A stretch of 34,335 nt of DNA from Chromatiales bacterium (lineage in GTDB: Bacteria > Pseudomonadota > Gammaproteobacteria > Chromatiales > Chromatiaceae): the NCBI GenBank assembly GCA_030145425.1, contig JAQYVO010000038.1, forward strand, positions 1-34,335, written 5' to 3'. The notes under the pieces were generated by a model that was not told the DNA's origin, did no database searches, and was given only the letters and a program-made list of their open reading frames with translations. The position numbers were made by a program, and so were the translations under genes. Shown in pieces: positions 8,086 through 14,543 of the stretch (position 1 is the stretch's first letter; every line of letters begins with the position of its first letter).

Positions 8086-8960
8086 ACCCGCTCCGAGGTG
8101 GCCTTGCCGAAAAGACCGCTGGGCCGGAAAAAGAGTACCAGCAGCAGGATGATGAAGCCGATGGCGTCCTTGTAACCGGAGGAGATCAGGCCTGCCGCCA
8201 GGGATTCGATCAGGCCCAGCAGAATCCCCCCCGCCACGGCGCCCATGGGATTGCCGAATCCACCAAGAATGGCAGCGGAAAACCCCTTGAGGCCGAGCAT
8301 GACGCCTGCATCGTAAGAGGTGAAGGTGATGGGGGTGACCAGGATGCCGGCCATGGCGCCCAAAAAGGCCGACAGCCCATAGGCGATCAGCATCATCATA
8401 CCCACATTGATGCCTACCAGTTGTGCCGCCGTGCGATTACAGGAGCAGGCCAGGATCGCCTTCCCGAGGGTTGTGTGGTTGAAAAACCAGTGAACACCAA
8501 GCACCAGGAATGCCGCCCCCCCCATGACCCAGAGATTCTGGGGCAGCAGTGTGGCTTTGCCTATGTGGATGGGCTGTTCACCGGAGAAATGGGGCATGGC
8601 GAAAATGCTTTTGCCCCAGAGCAGCAAGGCCACGCCACGAAGAAAGATCGAGGCGCCAATGGTAATGATGATGGTGGTGACCACTGAAGCGCCCCTCGCC
8701 GGTGCAATGGCAAATCGCTGCAGCAGGATGCCTACCCCAATGGTGACCAGCACGGCCAGGGGCAGGGAGAGGAAAACGGGAATGCCGTCTCCGGCAGACA
8801 TGGCTATTGCACTCATGGCGCCCATCATCACGAACTCCCCCTGGGCAAAATTCACCACATCGGAGGCGTTGTAGATGATGGAAAAACCCAGGGCCACCAA
8901 AGCATAAGTGGCGCCGACGGTGACGCCGGTAAGTACGAATTGAAGGATCTGGTCAAACAT
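8082..8960 (-). CDS. livH: branched-chain-type amino acid ABC transporter permease LivH
   Basis: The product is a 292-residue inner-membrane permease. The N-terminus QFVLTGVTVGATYALVALGF and the VVNFAQGEFVMMGA segment are LivH hallmarks, and a cytoplasmic loop NRTAAQLVGINVGMM serves the ATPase contact. The stop overlaps livM. Upstream, a strong stem-loop with a T-run separates it from livJ, so livH and the genes behind it are probably expressed less than the binding protein gene. Confidence 0.93.
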   Translation of the reverse strand: MFDQILQFVLTGVTVGATYALVALGFSIIYNASDVVNFAQGEFVMMGAMSAIAMSAGDGIPVFLSLPLAVLVTIGVGILLQRFAIAPARGASVVTTIIITIGASIFLRGVALLLWGKSIFAMPHFSGEQPIHIGKATLLPQNLWVMGGAAFLVLGVHWFFNHTTLGKAILACSCNRTAAQLVGINVGMMMLIAYGLSAFLGAMAGILVTPITFTSYDAGVMLGLKGFSAAILGGFGNPMGAVAGGILLGLIESLAAGLISSGYKDAIGFIILLLVLFFRPSGLFGKATSERV

Positions 8961-8973
8961 GGATGGATGTAAA

Positions 8974-9005
8974 AAACCAGGAGCGGGCTTGCCCGCTCCT
9001 GGTTT
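8974..9005 (-). terminator. intrinsic terminator / attenuator between livJ and livH
   Basis: A perfect 15-base inverted repeat (AAACCAGGAGCGGGC, 8974-8988, and its complement 8991-9005) with a 2-base centre is followed on the minus strand by six T residues (8976-8971). This is a textbook Rho-independent terminator placed 19 bases after the livJ stop and 13 bases before the livH start. A second small stem (CCGGGT/ACCCGG) sits between it and the livJ stop. Partial read-through would give the usual excess of periplasmic binding protein over membrane parts. Confidence 0.88.
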
Positions 9006-9024
9006 GTCCGGGTGAACCCGGTTT

Positions 9025-10170
9025 TTACTTCACGATGGTCCAGTTACCGTTTTTGATTTCCAGCATTTTGAAGGCCTTGAGGCTGAGACCAAGGTGGTCG
9101 CGCGGGCTCATGTTGTAGATGCCGCCGGTACCGATAAAGCCCCGGGTCTTTTCGATTTCGTCGCGGACCTTTGCCTTGTCGGTGGACCCCGCCCGCTCAA
9201 TGGCTTCGAGGGCTATGTGAAGTCCGTCGTATGCGTGGCCGCCGAAGGTGGATACGGGACCGTACTTGGCCTCGAACTTATTCTTGTAAGCGAGCAGAAC
9301 CGGTTTCTGGGGATCGGAGTCCGGCAGCATATCGGCCACCAGCAGGGCAGAGGCGGGCAGACGCACGCCTTCTGCGGCATCGCCGGCCAGTTCGATGAAT
9401 TTCTTGGATGCCACGCCGTGAGACTGATAAAGCGGCAGATCTATACCGAGTTGCCGCACGTTCTTGGTGACAATGGCGGGACCGGTGCCAAAACCGAAAT
9501 TGAGGATTGCCTGGGCGTCGGTGTCCCGAATCTTGGTCAGCTGGGCTGTCATGTCGGTGTCTTTTGCGCCGTATGATTCGTCGGACACAATCTCAATACC
9601 ATATTGCCGGGCCAACTGCAGGCTCTGTGTACGACCTGACTTGTCGAAGCCGCCGCTGCCGCTGATCAGGGCAACCTTGGTGATTCCCCGCTGCTTCATG
9701 TCACCATAAATCTTGGCGGCTGCCATGGCGTCGGTATGGGGCATTTTGAAGGTCCAGTACTGGACTGGGCTGATGATCTTGACCGAGCCCGCCAGCGATA
9801 TGAAGGGGGTCTTCGCCCTGTCGACCAAGGGCATTACCGCAAGGGTGGATCCCGATGTTGATCCGCCAACGATCACGTCCACCTTGTCTTTCTGGATCAA
9901 CCGCTTGGCAAAGTTGACTGATTTTTTGGGGCTACCGCCGTCATCATAATGTACTAGCTCGATCTGTCTGCCTATCACGCCACCCTTGGCGTTTATTTCT
10001 TCAATATACATCTGAAGTGTCTTGAGTTCCGGGTCGCCGAGGAACGAAGCTCCACCGGTTACAGCCAGAAAGCTGCCGATCTTGATTGGCTCGGCGGCAG
10101 GTGCCTGCCCGGCAGCCAGTGTCAGAAGCAGACTGGCTGTCAGTGTGGTCAGTATCTTGCGAACGTTCAT
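9025..10170 (-). CDS. livJ: periplasmic amino-acid/aryl-acid binding protein, LivJ family
   Basis: The 381-residue product is a type I periplasmic binding protein (peripla_BP_6). It has a cleavable signal peptide (MNVRKILTTLTASLLLTLAAG then AxA before EP, about residues 1-25), the domain start IKIGSFLAVTGGASFLG, the QLGIDLPLYQSHGVASKKF middle and the GGHAYDGLHIALEAI C-terminal region. No lipobox cysteine is present, so it should be freely periplasmic. It delivers the ligand to LivHM. The ligand could be a branched-chain or aromatic amino acid or an aryl acid; the nearby iorAB and paaK genes favour an aromatic ligand, which is inference. It is the first gene of the minus-strand uptake module. 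Confidence 0.9.
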   Translation of the reverse strand: MNVRKILTTLTASLLLTLAAGQAPAAEPIKIGSFLAVTGGASFLGDPELKTLQMYIEEINAKGGVIGRQIELVHYDDGGSPKKSVNFAKRLIQKDKVDVIVGGSTSGSTLAVMPLVDRAKTPFISLAGSVKIISPVQYWTFKMPHTDAMAAAKIYGDMKQRGITKVALISGSGGFDKSGRTQSLQLARQYGIEIVSDESYGAKDTDMTAQLTKIRDTDAQAILNFGFGTGPAIVTKNVRQLGIDLPLYQSHGVASKKFIELAGDAAEGVRLPASALLVADMLPDSDPQKPVLLAYKNKFEAKYGPVSTFGGHAYDGLHIALEAIERAGSTDKAKVRDEIEKTRGFIGTGGIYNMSPRDHLGLSLKAFKMLEIKNGNWTIVK

Positions 10171-10528
10171 TGATATCTCCTCTCTAGCTTTATGTTTACT
10201 ACCGAATCTTATTTAGATGTGCGCGGTGCGCTTCTTCTCGTGCCGGGATATCCTGGTTGACCACCAGATGGTGGCAGGCCCGCCGGTTCATTTGATACCA
10301 GCCGCCGGATTGTGGAAATAAAGGGGGAATATTAAAGGGAATTGCAGCCCGAGCAAAGTCATTATGCATGACGGGCAAAGACAAAGCCCCCGAGAAGGGG
10401 GCTTTATTACGAGGAGTTAGGGGGGAAGTGACGCTACCGCTGTTGTTCAGGGGGTTCCAAAATCAAACCCGTTACCGGCCTGGTATCCCGACAGAATTCT
10501 GTTTTACGGTAAGCGACCGAAGGAGACA
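10171..10528. other. livJ-rpoH intergenic region
   Basis: This 358-base gap contains the rpoH terminator (10383-10405) and must hold the livJ promoter, but I cannot pick convincing -35 and -10 boxes by eye. No open frame in it resembles a gene, and no repeat shared with the rest of the window was noticed. Confidence 0.6.
10383..10405 (-). terminator. intrinsic terminator of rpoH
   Basis: AAAGCCCCC (10383-10391), a GAGAA loop and GGGGGCTTT (10397-10405) form a 9-base stem about 124 bases downstream of the rpoH stop. On the minus strand the stem is followed by a T-rich GTCTTTG. The A-stem and T-stem symmetry could let it also stop plus-strand transcripts. Confidence 0.75.
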
Positions 10529-11383
10529 TCAAGCGCTGAGATGTTTCTTTATCTTCGTCATGGCCGCTTTCTCGACCTGGCGGATTCGCTCTGCTGAAAC
10601 GCCGTACTTGTCCGCCAGTTCGTGCAGCGTCGCCTTTTTCTCAGAGAGCCAGCGTGCCTCCAATATCGCGCGGCTGCGCTCATCCAGACCTTCCAGGGCA
10701 CTGTACAGCTGTTCTTTCTCGTTATCTTCAGTGTCCAGCTTCTCGATACGCGTAGCCGGCTCCATCCTCAGATCCGGCAGATAGGCTGCCGGTGCAACCG
10801 GGGCGCCATCCTCATTTTCCATGCCGGGGGCTACATCGAACGCCACATCGTAGTTGCTCAGCCGTGATTCCATTTCGAGTACAGTTTCCGGCTTGACCCC
10901 AAGTTCTTTGGCAACACCCTCCACCTCTTCCCGGGTGAACCAACCCAGGCGTTTCTTGGAACTGCGGAGGTTGAAGAAGAGTTTGCGCTGGGATTTCGTC
11001 GTGGCCACCTTGACGATACGCCAGTTTCGAAGAACAAATTCGTGTATCTCCGCCTTGATCCAGTGGACCGCGAAAGATACCAGCCGGACGCCGATATCAG
11101 GGTTGAAGCGTTTTACGGCCTTCATCAGGCCCACGGTTCCTTCCTGAATGAGATCCGGCAGAGCCAGTCCGTACCCGGAATATCCACGGGCAATCTTCAC
11201 GACGAAGCGAAGGTGAGACAGCACCAGCTGCCGTGCTGCCTCCATGTCGTCGTTGTCACGAAGACTCACGGCCAGATCATGCTCCTCCTCCGCAGTCAAC
11301 ATGGGCAACTGATAGATTGCACTGATGTACGAATCTATATTGCCTGTCGGCAGGATGGTTCTGATCGCAAGTTCCTGACTCAT
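10529..11383 (-). CDS. rpoH: RNA polymerase heat-shock sigma factor sigma-32
   Basis: The 284-residue protein directs RNA polymerase to heat-shock promoters. It has region 2 ([19 protein letters not shown], about residues 75-93, and the [20 protein letters not shown] stretch), the RpoH box QRKLFFNLR (132-140) that separates RpoH from other sigma-70 members and contributes to DnaK/FtsH control, and a region 4 helix-turn-helix ([22 protein letters not shown]) near the C-terminus. Start is ATG 11381-11383 with AGGA just upstream. It follows ftsX at 285 bases in the same direction, the usual ftsYEX-rpoH order, but has its own promoter overlapped by a CIRCE operator. An intrinsic terminator follows. 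Confidence 0.97.
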   Translation of the reverse strand: MSQELAIRTILPTGNIDSYISAIYQLPMLTAEEEHDLAVSLRDNDDMEAARQLVLSHLRFVVKIARGYSGYGLALPDLIQEGTVGLMKAVKRFNPDIGVRLVSFAVHWIKAEIHEFVLRNWRIVKVATTKSQRKLFFNLRSSKKRLGWFTREEVEGVAKELGVKPETVLEMESRLSNYDVAFDVAPGMENEDGAPVAPAAYLPDLRMEPATRIEKLDTEDNEKEQLYSALEGLDERSRAILEARWLSEKKATLHELADKYGVSAERIRQVEKAAMTKIKKHLSA

Positions 11384-11413
11384 TCCTTTATCCTACTAAA
11401 TTAGTCTGACTTT

Positions 11414-11443
11414 ATTTTAGCACTCGGGCCTGGTGAGTGCCAA
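11414..11443 (-). promoter_or_regulatory. sigma-70-like promoter of rpoH
   Basis: On the minus strand TTGGCA (11443-11438; 5 of 6 with TTGACA) is followed after 18 bases by TAAAAT (11419-11414; 5 of 6 with TATAAT), preceded by an extended -10 TGC. The predicted transcript start is near 11406, giving a leader of about two dozen bases before the rpoH ATG. Both hexamers are part of, or touch, the CIRCE inverted repeat. Confidence 0.7.
11417..11443. promoter_or_regulatory. CIRCE operator (HrcA-binding site) upstream of rpoH
   Basis: The plus strand reads TTAGCACTC (11417-11425), nine bases, then GAGTGCCAA (11435-11443). The CIRCE consensus is TTAGCACTC-N9-GAGTGCTAA, so 17 of 18 arm bases and the exact spacer match. 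CIRCE is bound by the heat-labile repressor HrcA, whose activity depends on GroEL. Here it covers the rpoH promoter, so HrcA binding would block polymerase. The hrcA gene itself is not in this window. Confidence 0.87.
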
Positions 11444-11470
11444 TGATTTTTACGGCCACACAATGAGATT

Positions 11471-11517
11471 CCTGAATCCGGAAATAGTTCCCGGAAAGAT
11501 GCTAATTCCGATTCAGG
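11471..11517. repeat. inverted repeat upstream of the rpoH promoter
   Basis: CCTGAATCCGGAA (11471-11483) pairs with TTCCGATTCAGG (11506-11517), an arm match broken by one bulged base. It lies 28 bases upstream of the CIRCE/promoter region and about 60 bases from the palindrome behind ftsX. It could be an operator or a folded ftsX 3' tail; nothing in the sequence decides between these. Confidence 0.55.
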
Positions 11518-11576
11518 TAAGAGATTGTGCAACTATCTGTATTTTATTGGTATTATTTGTAATTCGGATCAGCCCC

Positions 11577-11646
11577 TAGGATGTGCTGAGCTTAGCGAAG
11601 CGCATCTGCCGCAATCGATGCGGTTCGTGTTACTCACCACATCCTA
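11577..11646. repeat. 70-base palindromic (REP-like) unit after ftsX
   Basis: TAGGATGTGCTGAG (11577-11590) and CTCACCACATCCTA (11633-11646) are inverted with one mismatch. Inside them GAAGCGCATC (11598-11607) pairs with GATGCGGTTC (11617-11626), again with one mismatch. The whole unit can fold into one long hairpin 22 bases downstream of the ftsX stop. It resembles short palindromic units scattered through many proteobacterial chromosomes. It may protect or terminate the ftsX transcript. Confidence 0.75.
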
Positions 11647-11668
11647 CGGTGTGCTGGGTGATGCCGGA

Positions 11669-12643
11669 TCAACTTGGCTCGATCTCGTTCAGATGTCGGC
11701 CCACGGCGACCCAGGAACCGCCCAGTCCGAGCAGTGTGCTTCCGCCAATGAGAATCAGGGAGGCATCGAGGCCCATTCCCGACAGCTCAAATGTACTCTG
11801 GTACAGCCCGGCAAGCCTGGCTACCGGGGGGTCCAGCAGACCGACGCCAAGAACCACCAGAAACCAGGCCAGGATACCGCCGAAGAGACCATACAAAAGG
11901 CCTGCGTAGAGAAAAGGGCGCCGAATGAACGCATTGGTGCCGCCGATAAGCTTGGTGATCTCTATTTCCGCATGACGATGCTGAATCTCCAGGCGTATGG
12001 TATTGACCACAATCAGCAATACCGCCAAGCCCAGCAGGGTGGCCAGCACGGCTATTGCCCGTCGGGCAATGTCGGTAATGGCGTGGAAGCGCCTGACCCA
12101 CTGTAAGTCCAGCTGTGCCAGCTCCACCGGCCGCAACGCCCGTAATGCCGACAGCATCGATTCGGCGGCCTCAGGCGTGCTGTGATCGGTGGTGGGTTCC
12201 ACCACTATAACCGCCGGTAACGGATTTCCCCCAAGGGCCCGGAGGGCATCTGAGAAACCGCTGAAACGCTGAAACTCCTCGAGGGCGTTGTCTCTGTCGA
12301 TCAGCCTGACACTGCTGATGTCGGCCCTGAGACCCAGTTCCCGGGTCAATTCCCCGGCTTCCCGGGCGCTGGTCTCCTGATGGAGAAACAGGGAGATGGT
12401 TGCGGCCCCATCCCAGCTGCCGCTCAACTCCTGGACATTCTGGAGCAGCAGGTAAAGTCCCGCGGGAAGGGCCAGGGAAATGCCGATGACAGCAGACGTC
12501 ATCAGTGTGGAAAGGGGTGCGCGGGCGAGCCGACCCAGACTGGACAGCGCAACCTGCAGATGGCGAAGCAGCCATACATGGAGGTGCAGCCGACGGCGGC
12601 GGCTGATATGTGCAGACTTTTTCCGACGCTTTTCCCGTTTCAT
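11669..12643 (-). CDS. ftsX: cell division ABC-like permease FtsX
   Basis: FtsX pairs with the FtsE ATPase at the division septum and transmits ATP-driven changes to periplasmic amidase activators. The 324-residue product has a long basic N-terminal tail (residues 1-25), a first membrane helix near 47-68 (TLMTSAVIGISLALPAGLYLL), a periplasmic domain with the WDGAATISLFLHQ start, and three C-terminal helices (AIAVLATLLGLAVLLIVVNTIRLEI, then FLYAGLLYGLFGGILAWFL, then LILIGGSTLLGLGGSWVAV). The ATG at 12641-12643 overlaps the ftsE TGA as ATGA. Gene order ftsY-ftsE-ftsX-rpoH is the usual one. Confidence 0.96.
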   Translation of the reverse strand: MKREKRRKKSAHISRRRRLHLHVWLLRHLQVALSSLGRLARAPLSTLMTSAVIGISLALPAGLYLLLQNVQELSGSWDGAATISLFLHQETSAREAGELTRELGLRADISSVRLIDRDNALEEFQRFSGFSDALRALGGNPLPAVIVVEPTTDHSTPEAAESMLSALRALRPVELAQLDLQWVRRFHAITDIARRAIAVLATLLGLAVLLIVVNTIRLEIQHRHAEIEITKLIGGTNAFIRRPFLYAGLLYGLFGGILAWFLVVLGVGLLDPPVARLAGLYQSTFELSGMGLDASLILIGGSTLLGLGGSWVAVGRHLNEIEPS

Positions 12644-13338
12644 ATCCGCATAGTGTTGACAGGCCCTTGGCCCTTGGCCCTTGTATCCTGTGCAAGGCGG
12701 CCCCCGTCGAGAGTCAGGATGCGTTTGTTGAGGGTGCTGATCAGATCCAGATTATGGGTGGCGATCAGAAGTGTGACACCCACCTGGTTGAATTGGTCGA
12801 ACAGACCCATGATCTCCCTGGACAGGTCGGGATCCAGGTTCCCAGTGGGTTCGTCCGCAAGAACGACGGGGGGTTTGCTGACCACGGCACGGGCAATACC
12901 CACCCGCTGCTGTTCGCCTCCGGACAAGGTGACCGGATAGGCCTTCTCCTTGGTCAACAGCGATACCTTGTCCAGGGCTGCACGCACACGCCGGCTGGTT
13001 TCGCTGTGACCCACTCCGGCAACCACCAGCGGCATGGCCACGTTGTCGAACACCGTGCGGTCGTGCAAAAGGCGGTGGTCCTGAAAGATCATGCCCACTT
13101 CCCGACGGTGGAAGGGGATCTGGCTCCTTTTCAACCGGGTCAGGTTTCTACCGCCCACGCGGACCTGGCCCCGGGTACTGCGCTCAAGTAATCCAATGAG
13201 TTTCAGCAGGGTGCTTTTTCCGGCACCGGAATGTCCGGTAAGGAACACCATCTCGCCTGCTTCTACATGGAGATTGATTTCGCTCAGCCCCCGGTGCCCG
13301 CCGGGATAGCTCTTGGTGACATTGTCGAAAAAAATCAT
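12640..13338 (-). CDS. ftsE: cell division ATPase FtsE
   Basis: The 232-residue ABC ATPase binds FtsX and couples ATP hydrolysis to septal peptidoglycan hydrolysis. It has Walker A GHSGAGKST (about residues 36-44), signature LSGGEQQRVGIARAV, Walker B VVLADEPTGNLD and the switch histidine in LLIATHNLDL. I start it at the ATG 13336-13338, giving MIFFDNVTKSYPGG; the frame is open further upstream but that part overlaps ftsY and looks non-coding. The last codons are odd: the C-terminal tail TRAKGQGPVNTMRI is encoded by three GGGCCAA-type heptamers plus the ribosome-binding region of ftsX. Thus a repeat family found elsewhere as non-coding DNA has become part of the FtsE tail. Confidence 0.96.
   Translation of the reverse strand: MIFFDNVTKSYPGGHRGLSEINLHVEAGEMVFLTGHSGAGKSTLLKLIGLLERSTRGQVRVGGRNLTRLKRSQIPFHRREVGMIFQDHRLLHDRTVFDNVAMPLVVAGVGHSETSRRVRAALDKVSLLTKEKAYPVTLSGGEQQRVGIARAVVSKPPVVLADEPTGNLDPDLSREIMGLFDQFNQVGVTLLIATHNLDLISTLNKRILTLDGGRLAQDTRAKGQGPVNTMRI
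12662..12682. repeat. heptanucleotide array inside the ftsE 3' end
   Basis: Three GGCCCTT units in tandem (12662-12668, 12669-12675, 12676-12682) are the same 7-mer as the arrays at 234-261 and 345-386. Because 21 bases is seven codons, the reading frame of ftsE is kept. The array ends 19 bases before the ftsX start. Confidence 0.85.
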
Positions 13339-13372
13339 CTGCCCGGTATCCTGGGGCCCATTTTGTATCCGG

Positions 13373-14368
13373 CTAACTCTCGAACAGGGCGTCGACGAAT
13401 GCTTCGGGATCGAACGGGCGCAGGTCCTCGATAGCCTCTCCGACACCCACGAATCGTATGGGCATTCCCAGACCGGCGGCAATTGCAAACACGATACCCC
13501 CCTTGGCGGTTCCGTCCAACTTGGTCAGGGTGATGCCCGTGACGCCGACGGATTCGTGAAATCGCCTGGCCTGGTTCAGGGCATTCTGCCCGGTACTGGC
13601 GTCTATCACCAGCATAACCTCATGGGGTGCCTCGGGGTCGATTTTTTTCAGAACCCTGGCGATTTTTGCCAACTCATCCATGAGATTTGTCTTGGTATGA
13701 AGTCGGCCGGCCGTGTCCGCGATCAGCACATCCACATTTCTGGCGGTGGCGGCCTGCAGGGCATCGAATACCACAGAGGCGGAGTCAGCCCCACTGTGCT
13801 GGGCGATTACGGGGATCCGGTTGCGTTCCCCCCAGGCTTGCAGCTGTTCGACGGCAGCGGCGCGAAAAGTGTCCCCGGCCGCGAGCATAAGGCTTTGCCC
13901 TTCCTCCTGCAGGAGTTTCGCGAGTTTGCCTATAGTGGTCGTTTTTCCCGCGCCGTTTACTCCCACCATCATGATCACCTGGGGTTTTCCGGCCGCGGCC
14001 TCCCGGACAGGCATCTTGCTGTGTGAAAGAATTTCCAAAAGCTGTTGCTTGAGAACGTTGGCCAGGGCCTCCGGATTGGAGAGTTCCCTACGCTTTACCC
14101 GCTGGCTAAGGTCGTCGATGATGTCCGTTGTGACATCAACGCCTACGTCGGCCGTCAGAAGCAGCGTTTCCAGGTCTTCGAGCAGATCCTCGTCGATCTC
14201 TCTCTTTCCAAGGACTAGGTCGGCGAGTCTGCCGGAGAAATTCCCGCGGGATTTCGTCAGGCGTTTTCTAAAGCGGGCATAAAGACCTTTTTTTTCTTCC
14301 TCCGGCTGCCCTCCGGACGAGGTCTGGTCACCAGAAGGTCCTTTTTTGCGTCTTCCGAATCCCAGCAT
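13373..14368 (-). CDS. ftsY: signal recognition particle receptor FtsY
   Basis: FtsY is the membrane-associated GTPase that receives SRP-ribosome complexes and passes nascent membrane proteins to the translocon. The 331-residue product has the N domain (about 30-120) and the SRP GTPase G domain with G1 GVNGAGKTTTIGKLA, the DTFRAAAVEQL insertion segment, G3 DTAGR, G4 TKLDGTAKGG and the GVGEAIEDLRPFDPEAFV C-terminus. The acidic, membrane-binding A domain of the E. coli protein (497 aa) is almost absent; only a short charged lead of about 30 residues remains, as in many other bacteria. The gene opens the ftsY-ftsE-ftsX run; ftsE begins 34 bases after its stop. A peptidase gene diverges on the other side. 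Confidence 0.97.
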   Translation of the reverse strand: MLGFGRRKKGPSGDQTSSGGQPEEEKKGLYARFRKRLTKSRGNFSGRLADLVLGKREIDEDLLEDLETLLLTADVGVDVTTDIIDDLSQRVKRRELSNPEALANVLKQQLLEILSHSKMPVREAAAGKPQVIMMVGVNGAGKTTTIGKLAKLLQEEGQSLMLAAGDTFRAAAVEQLQAWGERNRIPVIAQHSGADSASVVFDALQAATARNVDVLIADTAGRLHTKTNLMDELAKIARVLKKIDPEAPHEVMLVIDASTGQNALNQARRFHESVGVTGITLTKLDGTAKGGIVFAIAAGLGMPIRFVGVGEAIEDLRPFDPEAFVDALFES

Positions 14369-14543
14369 TTCTCATTTATCCTGTGCGACCGCGGAACCCA
14401 GGGGGCGCCGTCTTGTCTGTATCTCGAAGATCCTGTTTGGACATCGGGGGCGTGGTTTGCAAGAATCGGCCCTCGTCTGTCGAGGCGAAATCCTAACATC
14501 TTGTGGAGTTTCAACCTATCCCACAGTGGGTTTGAGGGAGTAA

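Noticed and set aside
11384-11668. A small gene in the ftsX-rpoH gap
   Set aside because: The gap is accounted for by the promoter, CIRCE site and palindromes; no frame with a ribosome-binding site and coding character was seen.
13339-13488. Upstream extension of ftsE by 50 codons
   Set aside because: That part overlaps the ftsY end, has no family similarity, and the ATG at 13338 gives the normal FtsE N-terminus.
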